Positions 23,045 to 35,298 of a DNA stretch of 64,000 nucleotides are shown in pieces. Positions within the stretch are counted from its first letter, which is position 1; each line of letters begins with the position of its first letter. The position numbers were made by a program, and so were the translations under genes. This DNA comes from Triatoma infestans (taxonomy: Eukaryota; Arthropoda; Insecta; Hemiptera; Reduviidae), in the NCBI GenBank assembly GCA_011037195.1, contig JAAEAF010000263.1, positions 1 to 64,000 on the forward strand. The letters are read 5' to 3'. The notes below the pieces were generated by a model that saw only the letters and a list, made by a program, of their open reading frames with translations, was not told the DNA's origin and did not search any database.

Positions 23045-24640
23045 ATACCGCAGAGAGTGGAAGGAGAGGATGTAGAAGAACCTCCCGAATTGGAAGAAGT
23101 TATAGAGGCTATTTCCAACCTCAAGAATAACAAGGCTGCAGGTGAAGATGGTGTTTAGGCAGAACTCATAAAATATGGGAGTCGAGAACTGTGGCAGGAA
23201 ATATATCGCTTGATATGGGATGTATGGATGAAGGAAAAAATGCCTGAAGGATGGTCGACAACCGTGTCGTATCCTATCTATAAAAAAGGAAGTAAATTAA
23301 TTTGTGAGAATTACAGAGGGATTGCCCTCTTGGATACAACTTACAAGGTGTTCTCGGTACTTCTAATGAACAGATTGTCTAGATAGATTGAAAAAGAATT
23401 AGGCGAATATCAATGCGGCTCTAGAGCAGGAAGATCCACGACCGACCTCATTTTTTCGGTAAGAATATTATTGGAAAAATGCTATGAATACGACGTTCCC
23501 CTTCACCATGTGTTTATAGATCTAAAACAAGCATATGACAGCCTGAATAAATGAATTGATTAACTGGATGCAGGAGCTAAAATTCCCAAAAAGTTAATAA
23601 GGCTGGTCTCGTTAACTTTGGAACATTCGAAGGGAACGGTAAAAGTGCAGAGATCAAGAGGAAAACTCTTTTCAATCTCCAAAAGCCTTAGGCAAGGAGA
23701 CCCCTTATCTCCGCTTCAATTTAATTTGGCTCTAGAGAAAGCAGCAAGAGCCATAAAGACCTACCCAAATGGTACTATTTATAACAGGCTAACTCAGCAC
23801 TTAGCCTACGCTGATGATGTGCGCATATCAGCAAGAATATTGCAGTATTAGCCGGAGCCTTAGAAGAATTTGGGAAAGCAGTGAACAAGCTTGGCTTGCG
23901 AATAAATTTAGAGAAGACCAAATACATGATGACCTCAAGAAGAAGAAGAAACGAAGAAGCATTGGTTGCTCTAAGCGTGCATAGATTTTAGGCAGTTAGC
24001 CTTTATAAATACCTAGGAGCAATTGTTACAGAAAATAATGAAGTATCTGAGGAAATCATAGCCAGGATCATGGCTGCTAACAGATGTTTTTGGTCGCTTC
24101 AAAAGGTGCTACGCTTCAAAGAGCTATCAAGGGAGGCGAAGCTAGTAATTTACAAAGCAGTAATTAGACCTGTTGTGAGTTACGGTAGTGAAACGTGGTC
24201 CCTAACGAAAAGTGATGAGCGCCTTCTCAGTATATTGGAAAGAAAAATAGTGAGAAAAGTATGTGGACCCGTTAAATATGGGGAGGATTGGAGGATAAGG
24301 ACTAACCAGGAATTACGAGAACTGTACAAAGACCAGGATTTGGTTGGATTTATAAAGAGGGGAAGGCTTAAGTAGATGGGCCCGTGGAGAGGATGGAAGG
24401 AGAGGATCCCTAAAAAGATATGTGCCGGACACCCAGGAGGACAGAGAAGAAGAGGAAGACCGAGGTCGCGATGGTTGGAAGGAGTGGAGCGGGATTCGAG
24501 AGAGATGGGAGTCAGGAGATGGCGTAGACTGGCCCATCTCAGGGTGGAGAGGGCAGTTGTGATTGAGAAGGCCAAGATCCTTCAAGGATTGCATAGCCAG
24601 AGAAGAAGAAGAAGAATTGGAAGTGAAATGCGGTAAATAT
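23045..24640 (+). mobile_element. Dead LINE: reverse transcriptase and C-terminal region
   Basis: Read in the plus direction with frameshifts, this covers most of a LINE reverse transcriptase. There is an EAISNLKNNKAAGEDGV segment at about 23107, YPIYKKGSK then CENYRGIALL (about 23272-23330), FIDLKQAYDSL (23514-23548), RQGDPLSPLQFNLALE (about 23690-23740), YADD intact at 23807-23818, YKYLGAIV near 24005 and SYGSETWSL at 24178-24203. A basic tail RGRPRSRWLEGVERD follows at about 24450. At least three in-frame stops (near 23156, 23382 and 23550) and frameshifts make it a pseudoelement. The end is AGA-rich (24600-24616). The endonuclease and ORF1 are missing, so it is 5'-truncated. Confidence 0.8.
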
Positions 24641-25616
24641 CATATAGATCGCAAAACTTAGAAGTATTACTTCAGTCCACCAACAATAAATGGATTTCTA
24701 AAAAGCTGGCCATTTCTAGTTTATCTAAAATATTTCCTTTTCTTTCTTTTACACTTAGTAAGAGAGGAAATATACGATTGGGTCAAATATTAGAAACTGA
24801 GTTTTCATACACATGAAGTATGTGTTTTGAGGTGCCGTGAGTATGAAAAAAAAAGTTATTAGGGATTGCTATGTTATTTGAACAAAAAATCTCAAAAGCA
24901 TAAAAACGAAGGCAGTTCAAATCTGGCACTCTACGTATAGGTATCACCATCGCAGCTGACACGGTTTCCGTTAACAGAACCATCAACCGTGTGTTTTTAT
25001 TGTTTTTTTTTTGCAGGGATTTTCTCGAAAAGGAGTTCGAGAAAGGTGATCAAGAGAATTATCTTGAAGATCTCTATAGACTAATATTTCCTATCACTTT
25101 CATTTCAAACATTTTTCGAGGGGGAAAATATATTGTGAGGTTTTGGGCGCCTTTTTTCTAATTAAACAAGCTTTCTTGGTTGAGAGGACGCCCATAATGT
25201 GTACTCAGATTTATGTGTATAATCCCCACCTATTTGTTTTTTGACTGGCAGGCCTGACTACATGTGTGTAAAAGACAATTTGTTTATTATTTTGTAAAAA
25301 TTGGAGTAAAAGAAAGTTCTTTGAGTGTTTCACAGCAAATTTTTCCGATAAAATTCATTTTAGTACTGTGTTTTCGGTAGTGAGGTTATGATTACCTCTC
25401 AAATACCTTTTCATACATAATATTTCGTTCTAATGTCTACATACTGTCAATGAAAAGTAAGTGTGTTGCCAAAATTCTGAGCGTTGCAGAAAATCGCCTA
25501 ACCAGAAACTGCAACTTTATGCGCATGTTTTTGCTTCCGAGTTTCACGATCTCCCCAAAACAACAACAACGGCTACTATCAATCCCAACCGAAATTCAAA
25601 CAGCTATTTAGCTCAT
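24641..25616 (+). repeat. Dispersed-repeat fragments between the LINE and the gene D unit
   Basis: About 24745-25560 matches the dispersed repeat in the plus sense, starting TTAGTAAGAGAGGAAATA. It includes a duplicated piece of the type seen at 5000-5120 (CAAGCTTTCTTGGTTGAGAG and CGCCCATAATGT, in inverse sense). No gene is visible. Confidence 0.5.
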
Positions 25617-27058
25617 ACAGCTTTTTGATTTTACTGCTTAACTTAACTTGTGTAAATGATTACTTCTTCTTCAATTAAGACCTATAACTTATATTTGGAA
25701 ATTTTTTTCCAAGAAAATGGCTTGTTGCAGGAAGTGGGCGATTCAGAGGAAGCTAGAATGATTCGCTTCCCTGTAATGCGCCATTTCTTTGCAGTATAAG
25801 GTTCCTCCTTCTGGATAATTTTACAGGCATCTTAATATTTAGTATATGGTGTGAATGACACACGACTATCAATTATTACAAAAATCACACATTTTACTGA
25901 CATATTTTTTTTTAATCTGGACTTTGTAATAAACAGACAGTGACTTAACTAACTGTATAAGTGGTGAGAAGTTGTACATTATACAAGTAAGTTTTCAGGA
26001 TTAGTTCATGTAAATGGCTAGAAAGCAGGCCTCATGGTAGCACTACTATAGCCCGGAAAGACTGGTTATGCGATTCATAGATTTTAAAATCAATAATCCA
26101 AATCAAGTCCTCCTCAAAATAGATTCAAATGGAAGTTTATATCTGTGTAATTCGCGTTCCAAGTTCAATGGAAATACATAAATTAAATTGTTGGAATTAA
26201 AAAAAGTAATTACGGTTTTTCCTGGGAAATGGATGGTTAGAGTTAATTTTAAACTGCCGTGACAGGTGTTGCTGCAAATTATTCTGTCGATAATCAGATG
26301 TAACATATGCCCTACAAATTTTTGTAGATAAAATGCGGAAGTATTGAATTTGGATCGGAAATACAAGTTTTGAGACCTCCTGTGTACGAATAAAAAGTAA
26401 TTCGAGAATGGTCGGAATGTGTGGAAGAAAATATCTCAAAAACTGGATATCGTTTGTGCAACCTTTTTTTTCACGAAAATTTTATTTCCAACATTTTCCC
26501 AGGATAATTGTTTCTTGGGAGGTTCTGAGATAACACAGTAGCGTTAAACTTTACAGTTCCGTACAGTGTATGGTACCAACACCTATATACATTAAAAGCT
26601 TTGAGAACTCCAATTTTGAAAACACATCCGCTAACCGGAAGTGTAGCTTATGAAATAGGTTTTTTGACTATTTTTGAAATTTTCTTGAAAGCGACTATAT
26701 CGATTTCTTTTAAACATCTCGATATTATTTGAAATATTTCTACGAAAAAAAATTTTTTTTTCAAGTCAGCTAAGCGGAATTTGAGGCGTTACATTTCAAA
26801 TGTCATTTGATTTCATCCATGTTGTTAGCGCTATCTTCTGGACTATCATGTAATCACACTCTTCTATTTGCCCGTATTTCATTCCAAAATCCCACAGCCA
26901 GTAAATTTAATGAGAGGCGAAATGAGTAAATTGGTAATTATTGTACATAATTATAGTAACAACACGAGCTAAGTGAGTTCGTGAGAGTGTTTCACATCAG
27001 ATTTGTTGTTGAAAGAATTACAGAGCATTATTTAATAATATTTATTGTAATATTCGTA
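25617..27058. repeat. 3' flank of gene D: segmental duplicate of the gene C flank
   Basis: About 25617-26170 duplicates 17755-18310, and about 26450-26830 resembles 19540-19900. From about 26827 onward (CTATCTTCTGGACTATCATG) it duplicates the flank of gene E at 31190. No gene is visible on either strand. Confidence 0.55.
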
Positions 27059-27371
27059 GTATAATGGATGAGTTAGGTGGAGAGAATTTTGGTCTGGTTG
27101 ATGATATGAGAAGACATGGTTAAACTGGTTAACTATGTATAATAATAAAGAGACACAGTCTGCCAGGACTTACAATAGAGAATGGTTAAGGTAGAGTGGT
27201 ATGAAAATGACACACGGTGACTGGCGAGATAATGAAATTGAACTGTACAACTGTATTCCCATGGACTGTCCGTCGCTGTATTTATACAGTTTCTCCCACT
27301 CCAGTCCGACAGAGTGATTGGGTTTGTTTCTATTCTCTTTACTCTCTTTGGTTGTAGTTACAGCAGATTTG
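27059..27371 (-). mobile_element. Possible solo LTR inserted in the gene D flank
   Basis: About 310 bp present here is absent from the otherwise collinear duplicate at about 31420. Read on the minus strand it begins near TGTAACTACAACC, has a TATA-like GTATAAATACAGC, a TTTATTATTATA stretch and ends near CATCCATTAT. These are the features of a long terminal repeat promoter and polyadenylation region. ACTAC occurs at both edges as a candidate 5-bp target duplication, but the junction bases are not clean. No internal retroviral genes are nearby. Confidence 0.4.
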
Positions 27372-27535
27372 AAAGGTTTTGTGGGTGTTAGAGACAATAA
27401 AATACAATATAGAAATTATTTTGAATTATTTTATTATATTGCACATAATTACATAGTTTACAGGTTTAAAGGAAAAACTGACAAAAAGAAGAAAGTTACA
27501 AGAAAATTATTTTAAAAAGAGCAATCTCTACAGTT

Positions 27536-29266
27536 TTATGCTTCACAAAGTTGTGCTTGAACAACTACCTGTTCAGCTAAAGCTTGAACTTTTTTCTGTT
27601 CTTTAAGGCATTCTTTAAACTCCACCTTCAATTCTTTAGCCAATGCAACAATTTCTTCTTTAAATTTCAATACATCAGGTTTGTATCCTTGGATAGTTTC
27701 TTTCAAATCCTTAATATCATTTATAATACATTTAATTGCTTTAACTAGATCTATATTTCCACAATGGAGTAAATTGATAACTTTCCCGCAGATTTTAAGA
27801 CCTGCTTGATATGCCCAGCTACCTATATTTTGTGCGAGAGTTACAGCTTTAGCCAAAGATTTCTTCAAATTATTGCAAGCATCTGAATCCCAAGCTTTAA
27901 TATGTGGCGTCTGAAAATAATACAGAGACATTTAGAAAATGAAAAGTCTTTGGGAGCCAAAACAAAAGAAGTAAAATTCTATGTAAAAATACATTCTGCT
28001 ACTTTCTCTTACTGGACTTTCTCTTGCAGACTTTCTTTTTTTTTCTCTTGCAGACTTTACATTAACGTATTTTCCTCCATTGCTGGAACTTTTTAAATAA
28101 TTTTAAATTATATTTATAATACTTTTTTCAATTTTCATTTATATGATATCTTACTTTTTATTCAAGTATTAGTTTCTAGTCCGTTTGGTGGGAAGTGCAA
28201 TGCAGTTTTTGCGTATATTATTTCGAACGCAAAGTACGAGAACAAATTCAACGTAAGGCCGGATCTAAGAATTCTAGAATTATGTTTCATATTAAATAGA
28301 TTTAATCTTAGACTTTCGAGAACCCCCTGACACATCAAAGTCACTTAGCAATGAAAATTTTCAGAATTTAATAAAAAAAAAAATGTGTTTGTCATTGGCA
28401 AGTCTAGGAAATACTTAATCTAAAGTACTGATTCTCATTTCTTTTTTTTTTCATCAGACCGCAGACTTATAAGTTCTTTATTTATAAGTGATATTGCAGA
28501 CCAAACAAATATCCTAATGAATAATTTTGAATATCTCCTAGATGTATTCCGAAAAAGCAAAAACAAGAATACAAAGAAAACTAAAGTCACTAATTGATGT
28601 CAAAAGTGGTGTAATAGATGCCAGCAGACTGATACTGTATCCAAAACCTACTGTAAATACTTTATTTACTTTTTCACAAGGGGAGGTTCACCAAACATCT
28701 ATTTTGATGGAAAGGTTATTAGAAATACTGACGTTAATGCAATTTATTCAGCAGTAAGAAATGGTAAATTATAGAATGTTAATCAGAAGTTCTCCATTAA
28801 ATAAATTATTTAATGAACTTGGGAATTTTTACTTACATCAGTTGGTAAACAATGCTCCGGTACGCTAGCTATCTTTTCAGCCAATACTAGGGATGATATT
28901 TCCTGTGTTTCTTGATGTTGTTTTATCTCTTCAATTAGATTTTTTAATTCAAAATATTCTTTCAACAATGGTCCCAATAACCCTTCAGCATCATTTTCAA
29001 CTGGTGTCCTCGGAATGACGTCTTCTTTAAGGCCCTGTGTAACATTGTTGTTATTTTTATTTGTTTAAGTTATTCTTTGCAGTAGGTTAAGTAAATACTA
29101 ATTGGTATACACTTTACAATGCTGAGAGTTCAAAGTAATAAAACAATGTTCATAATTGATTTAATTTTATTAAAAACTAAATGCTGTATATTTCAATAAT
29201 AATCATATAATACAATACCTGGGCCAAAACTAAGGCTGAAAGCAAAATTAGAAAATGTTTCGCCAT
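27536..29266 (-). CDS. Gene D: secreted seven-cysteine helical protein
   Basis: Exon 1 (29219-29266, 48 bp) encodes MAKHFLILLSALVLAQ, one residue longer than the other copies. Exon 2 (28837-29034, 66 codons) starts GLKEDVIPRTPVEND and ends CLPTD. Exon 3 (27536-27910, 124 codons plus stop) starts TPHIKAWDSDAC. The introns are 184 and 926 bp, phase 0. The protein is about 206 residues. It has the six conserved cysteines plus an extra one in GLKICGK, shared only with gene E. The last residues differ: it ends QLCEA, because a small indel brings the stop forward by about three codons relative to the CEETKL end of E. It lies in the first unit of a tandem duplication with E and appears functional. 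Confidence 0.85.
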
Positions 29267-29274
29267 CGTACTTA

Positions 29275-29370
29275 TGGTACTGCTGATCGTTCTCTGGATA
29301 TTGTGACAGATCTACTTGTATCAAGTAGCTTACCAACCATTAAATAATAAATCTGCAATCTTATCTTCTA
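29275..29370 (-). promoter_or_regulatory. Gene D promoter with GATA box
   Basis: The AGATAAGA core is at 29359-29366, 93 bp upstream of the ATG. The TATA position reads GATACAAGTAGATCT, so TATAAA has decayed to TACAAG. Confidence 0.55.
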
Positions 29371-29399
29371 CTTATTGAGTATCTTACATAAAAATTATT

Positions 29400-30689
29400 T
29401 TTTTTAAGAACAATTTTACGTTTTTTACAATAACAGTTAAGAAGGGCATTCGAATTCTTAATGTTGACAGATGTTGAAAAACGTTTATTAATTTTCTATT
29501 TCAAGTAGATTTATCTTCAATTTTTATTTATTTTTTTTTTATTAGAAATAGATTGTCGTATTTTTTGTTCTTAATTGGAAATAAAAATAAACGAATATAC
29601 TCAACTAAATATTTTATTTGATTACGAATGATAATTGATAGCTTGTAAAAATCAGCAGGCACTTATCGCAAATAGCAGTATTTAGTCAGAAATGTCAAAA
29701 ATCTTACAGTCATTCTGCCAGTTAATGGAGTTCTGATACACTGACCATTTCTACTTTTGGTACAATATTTCATTTTACCCTTATTAAGGGTGGAAATGTT
29801 GTTATCGTGTCAAATTTTTGAAATTGAGTTTTCACCGGAAATACTCATTTGCATATGAAAAAAACAAGGTTTATAGCGACTAATATGTAATATGAAGAAA
29901 ATATGTCATAAGGAAAAACCGGAGGAAGCTCAAATCTGGTATTTTGCGTTCAGATACTATCACCGCATCCGACACGAAGTTTTCATGGAGGTGATTTTTT
30001 AAAAGTTTTGTAGCGATTTTATCGAAATCAACTCTAACGATTTTCTTTTAGCGCGGTTACAGTATTTACACACATAAATACCTTTCATTTTTGTATGATT
30101 TTTTTTTCTTTACGAAAATTGAATCTTGGTGGTTTTAGAGGCAGTGATTATTATTATTATTATTATTTTTTTTTTTTTTAAACCTCAGTAATATCTACTG
30201 GATATGATGTAATAACATACGGGATGAAACCAAACAATTATTATTATTATTCAAACGAATGAAGAGTCACCAAATCCTGCGCTATCAAAAGCCTCTATGG
30301 GTCCGAATAGCTACTCCAAAGAAAAATAACAACTACCGGGGTATATAACTCGATTCACCATACTGGAACTAAATTAGTCGAGACTGTCCAGCAAAGACAA
30401 TCTCATTTAGTAACAATTTGACGTCAAGGACTTTTCTAATTTTAATCTGCTTAAAAATTTATTATTTTGTTCAAAAAAATTAAAAATAAATATTATACCA
30501 TTCATGGGGTGCCTTATTTATTTTACTATTTAATATTACTGCCTTTACTAATTAACCTTATAAAAGAAATAAATTATATGATCTTACAACTAGTAGGTGG
30601 CGACAAATTTTAATGTTCTTTAGGGTGCCACCATACCACTGCATTAGAGGAATAAAAAAGATTGTCGAAACACCAAAAGTAAACTAAAG
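29400..30689. repeat. Upstream flank of gene D with dispersed-repeat copy
   Basis: About 29780-30140 is a partial copy of the dispersed repeat (GAGTTTTCACCGGAAATACT near 29824). A short ATT microsatellite lies at about 30148-30168. From about 30373 the sequence is nearly identical to 34983 onward. No gene is visible. Confidence 0.5.
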
Positions 30690-30872
30690 CCTACATTTTT
30701 TTTAGCAGGTTTTCAGTCTAACTGCCAAATTAGGTGTCTTGGACGGTAGCGGAAGGATCTACTTTACTATAAACATTTTTTAAACGAATATAAAATTTAG
30801 GAGTTATAAGCGGGACTCGAACTGGGGACCTCCCAATTAAGAGTCCATGTTCATAACCACCACACCAACATC
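30690..30872 (-). mobile_element. tRNA-Lys-derived SINE, copy 1
   Basis: Read on the minus strand, a tRNA-like head TGGTGTGGTGGTTATGAACA, then ACTCTTAAT in the anticodon-loop position and AGTTCGAGTCCC as the B box, is followed by an unrelated tail of about 110 bp. The CTCTTAA loop points to tRNA-Lys(CUU) as the source. The acceptor-stem halves do not pair, so it is not a functional tRNA gene. The segmental duplication carries a second copy at 35299-35480, and a diverged one lies at 45210-45386. Confidence 0.7.
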
Positions 30873-31598
30873 ATTACACAACTTTCTATATGCCCGGGGT
30901 ACTAATCAACATCTTCCCCACCATATTTATGTTTATATGAGGGAAAATGAGCAAATATTTCCATATATAATGAAAATTTGACATTTTATAATTATATTAA
31001 CTGTAGTGAGAGAAAGTCTTGTGAGTGTTTCTCACGATTTTCTCTTACTGCAATTAATACTATTTAATAATAAAAAAGTTTCTTTAAAATGTTTATGTTG
31101 CAAGTATTTAGATGGGATTGTCATAAAAAGGTGGTAGAGGATATCATGTATACCTGAGCTACATCTAATATGGGATCCAAGTTTTTAGCCCTATCTTCTG
31201 GACTATCATGTAATCACACTCTTCTATTTGCGCGTATTTCATCCCAAAATCCCACTGCCTGTAAATTTAATGAGAGACGAAATGAGTAAATTGGTAATTA
31301 TTGTACATAATTATAGTAACAACACTAGTTAAGTGAGTTCGTGAGAGTGTTTCACATCAGATTTGTTGTTAAAGAACTACAGAGCATTATTTAATAATAT
31401 TTATTGTAATATTCATAGTTTTGTAAGGTTTTCTGGGTGTTAGAGAAAATAAAATACAATATAAAAATTATTTGGATTTTTAAAAATTGTTTGGATTTTT
31501 TTATTGTAATGCATATATTTACATAGTTTACAGGTTTAAAGGAAAAACTTTAATAAAGGGAAGAAAGTTGCAGGAAATTATTTAAAAAAATGCAAACT

Positions 31599-33431
31599 CT
31601 ACAGTTTTGTCTCTTCACAAAGCTGTGCTTGAACAACTACCTCTTCAGCTGTAGCTTGAGCTTTCTTCTGTTCTTTAACGCATTCATTAAACTCCAGCTT
31701 CAATTCTTTAGCCAATGCAACGATTTCTTCTTTAAAGTTTAATACATCAGGTTTGTATCCTTGGATAGTTTCTTTCAAATCCTTAATATGATTTAAAACA
31801 CATTTAAGCGATGTAAATGGATTTATGTTTGCACAATGGTGGAAACTGATAATCTTCCCGCAGATTTTAAGTCCTGCTTGATATGCCCAGCTACCTATAT
31901 TTTGTGCGAGACTTACAGCTTTAGCCAAAGATTTCTTTAAATTATTGCAAGCATCTGAATCCAAAGGTTTAATATCTGGCATCTGAAATAATGCAGAGAC
32001 ATTTAGAAAATGAAAAGTTTTTGGTAGCCAAAACAAAAGAAGAAAATTCTATGTGAAAAACATTCTGCTACCTTCTCTCTCTGGACTTGTGGACTTTTAC
32101 ATTAAAGTATTTTCCTCCATTGCTGGAACTTTTTTCAATAATTTCAATTTCAATAAAACTATGCAGAAAGTTTTCATTTATATGATATCTTACTTTTTAT
32201 TCAAGTATTAGTTTCTAGTCCGTTTGGTGTGAAGTGCAATGCAGTTTGTTCGATTTGTAAAATTTGACCAGAAGCAAAAAAATTAAAAAAGGAAACGCTG
32301 CTAAGGCCCTGTTCTAAATCAGCGTTTCCCATACTGATTCGAGGGAATAGATTACCGTAAAAATTTATGAATGTTGCAACCAAATCAAAGTACGAGAACA
32401 ATTCAACGTAAGGCCGGATCTAAGAATTCTAGAATTATGTTTCAAATAGATTTAATCTTAGTCTTTCGAGAACCCCCTAACTCATCAAAGTCACTTAGCA
32501 ATGAAAATTTTCAGGATTTAAAAAAAAAAATGTGTTTGTCATTGGCAAGTCTAGGAAATACTTAATCTAAAGTACTGATTCTCATTTCTTTTTTTTTTAA
32601 TCAGACCGCAGACTTATAAGTTCTTTATCTATAAGTGATATTGCAGACCAAACAAATATCCTAATGAATAACTTTGAATATCTCCTAGATGTATTCCGAA
32701 AAAGCAAAAACAAAGAAAAAGTAGAAAACTAAAGTCACTAATTGACGTCAAAAGTGGTATAATAGATGCCAGCAGACTTGATACTGTATCCATAACCTGG
32801 CGGTTGAAAAACTATATACTTTATTTACTTTTTCACAAGGGGAGGTTCACCAAACATCTATTTTGATGGAAAGGTTATTAGAAATACTGACGTGAATGCA
32901 AATTATTCAGCAGTAAGAAATGGTAAATTATAGAATGTTAATCAGGAAGTTCTCCATTAAATAAATTATTTAATAAACTTGGGAATTTTTCCTTACATCA
33001 GTTGGTAAACAATGCTCCGGTACGCTAGCTATCTGTTCAGCCAATACTAGGGATGATATTTGCTGTGTTTCTTGATGTTGTCTTATCTCTTCAATTAGAT
33101 TTTGGAATTCAAAATATTCTTTCAACAATGGTCCCAATAACGCTTCAGCATCATTTTCAACTGGTGTCCTCGGAATGAATTCCTCTTCTTTAAGGCCCTG
33201 TAAAACATTGTTTTTATTATTTATTTTTTTTAATTTATTCTTTGCACTAGGTTAAGTAAATACTAATTGGTATAAACTTTACAATGCTGAGAGTTCAAAG
33301 TAATGAAAGCATGTTCATAATTGATTTAATTTTATTAAAAACTAAATGCTGTATATTTCAATAATAATCATATAATACAATACCTGGGCCAAAACTAAGG
33401 CTGAAAGTAAAATTAGAAAATGCTTCATCAT
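31599..33431 (-). CDS. Gene E: secreted seven-cysteine helical protein
   Basis: The duplicate partner of gene D. Exon 1 (33384-33428, with a second in-frame ATG at 33431) encodes (M)MKHFLILLSALVLAQ. Exon 2 (32997-33197, 67 codons) starts GLKEEEFIPRTP and ends CLPTD; its donor is GTAAGG instead of GTAAGT. Exon 3 (31599-31982, 127 codons plus stop) starts MPDIKPLDSDAC, where other copies have T-P-x-I, and ends CEETKL. The introns are 186 and 1014 bp. The protein of about 209 residues keeps the six conserved cysteines and the extra KIC cysteine of D. Substitutions relative to D are scattered over exon 3 (for example HHCANINPFTSLKC against LHCGNIDLVKAIKC), more than in the surrounding non-coding DNA by eye. 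Intact; role unknown. Confidence 0.83.
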
Positions 33432-33435
33432 TGTA

Positions 33436-33535
33436 CTTTGGTACTGCTGATCGTTCTCTGGATACTGTGGCAGATCTGCCTTGTATCAAGTAGCTTACCA
33501 ACCATTAAATAATAAATCTGCAATCTTATCTTCAA
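33436..33535 (-). promoter_or_regulatory. Gene E promoter with GATA box
   Basis: The AGATAAGA core is at 33524-33531, 96 bp upstream of the ATG at 33428. As in gene D, the TATA position has decayed (GATACAAGGCAGATCT). Confidence 0.55.
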
Positions 33536-33539
33536 CTTA

Positions 33540-34478
33540 TTAAGTATCTTATAAAAACTTATTATTATTTTTTTTTTAAGAACAATTTTACGTTTTTTAC
33601 AATAACAGTTAAGAAGGGTTTTCGAATTCTTAATGTTGACAGAGGTTGAAAAACGTTTATTAATTGTTTATTTCAAGTAGATTTATCTTCAATTTTTATT
33701 TTTTAATTCTTTTTTATTAGAAATTGATTGCCATATTTTTTGTTCTTAATTGGAAATAAAAATAAACAAATATACTAAACTAAATATTTTATTTGATTAC
33801 AAATGGTAATTGATAGCTTGAAAAAATCGCCAATAGCGTATTTAATCAGAAATCATTGAGTCATTCTTCCAGTTAATGGAGTTCTGACACACTGACTATT
33901 TCTATTTTTTTGTAAAATCTTTCTTTTTACCTTTGGTGAGGGGGCAAATATTGCTATCGTGTCAAATTTTTGAAATGGAGTTTTCACCGGAAATACTCAT
34001 TTGCATATGAAAAACAAGGTTTTTTGCGACTAATATAAAATATGAAGAAAATATGTCATAAGGAAAAACCGGAGTAAGCTCAAATCTGGTATTTTCCGTT
34101 CAGATACCACCGCCGCATCGGACATGAAGGTTGCAGGAAGGTGATTTTTTTTTTAAAATTTTGTAGCGATTTTATCAAAATCAATTCTGACGATTTTCTT
34201 TTGTCTTCCTGTACTATTTACTCACATAAATACCTTTCATTTTTATTTGATTTTTTCTTTAGGAAAATTGTATCTTGGTGGTTTTTGGGGGAGCACAGTG
34301 CTAACTTTTTTTTAAAGTACTATTTCACTACAATTTATTATTTATCTAATATTAAGATATATTGATAGCATTCCAAATTTGGAGAAAATCTATGGTCTGG
34401 AAATGCGAATTTACAGAATTGACTGCCGAAAACGGTTAGACGATTTTCTTGCAGAAACTTGTAATGTTAACTGCACAG

Positions 34479-34529
<51 letters not shown>

Positions 34530-35298
34530 GTTCAAACGAATGATGTGCAACCAAATCCTGCGCTATCAAAAGCCTCTATGGTTTGTTTAATTAAAATTGT
34601 TTAATATAAATAATAAATGGATTTTTGTTCCATTAAGTTCCCTAAATTTAGTTTAGTAATAATAATGAAACACAAATAAAAAAAAAAACTAATGGAAGAA
34701 ATCAAGTTTAGTAGAGAGGATGTTCAATAGACAGTACTGCGGTAGGCAGTAAGTAGAGTGTGCTACTGTCAAGAATAATGGAAGTGAATGGGCAAGCTAT
34801 TAAGGGAAGAGATGTCGGGTTTTTGGATGTTGCAGAGATCTCATAGCACACCAACACATCGCCCCCCCCCCTAACCAAGGCTTTACTACACATTGATAAA
34901 TCACTCGCAAGAGAAATATTTCTCCGCCAGTTGTGTGTGAGTGAATTGGTTGTATATATTTGGGGCAAGTTTTGGTAAATTATCGAAACTGTCCAGCAAA
35001 GACAATCTCATTTAGTAACAATTTGACGTCAAGGACTTTTCTAATTTTAATCTGCTTAAAAATTTATTATTTTGTTCAAAATAATTAAAAATAAATATTA
35101 TACCATTCGTGGAGTGCCCTATTTATTATTATACTATTTAATATTACTGCCTTTACTAATTAATCTTATAAAACAAATAAATTATATGATCTTACAACTA
35201 GTAGGTGGCGACAAATTTTAATGTTCTTTAGGGTGCCACCATACCACTGCATTAGAGGAATAAAAAAGATTGTCGAAACACCAAAAGTAAACTAAAGC
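33540..35298. other. Upstream flank of gene E
   Basis: About 33930-34460 is a partial dispersed-repeat copy matching 29780-30140. A (ATT)n microsatellite of about 17 units lies at 34479-34530. About 34582-34986 is unique to this unit and has no recognisable gene. The 86-codon frame on its minus strand is low complexity and unsupported. Confidence 0.45.

Larger units (their letters stand above)
26827..31183. repeat. Tandem segmental duplication, unit 1 (contains gene D)
   Basis: About 4.4 kb from CTATCTTCTGGACTATCATG to near CTAATATGGGATCC is repeated directly as 31190-35781. It includes gene D, its promoter, a SINE copy and a dispersed-repeat copy. It differs from unit 2 mainly by the insertion at 27059-27371 and by the segment after 30300. 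Confidence 0.8.

Noticed and set aside
24180..24575. Two overlapping minus-strand open frames of 93 and 131 codons, Pro/Ser/Leu-rich.
   Set aside because: They are the antisense of the basic C-terminal tail of the plus-strand LINE, whose AGA-rich codons read as serine and leucine codons.
30811..30870. A possible tRNA-Lys gene on the minus strand.
   Set aside because: A and B boxes and the anticodon loop are present but the acceptor stem does not pair and the unit has a repeated tail, so it is a SINE.
34708..34968. An 86-codon minus-strand frame in the gene E unit.
   Set aside because: It is confined to the unit-specific insertion, includes a poly-C run and shows no recognisable domain.
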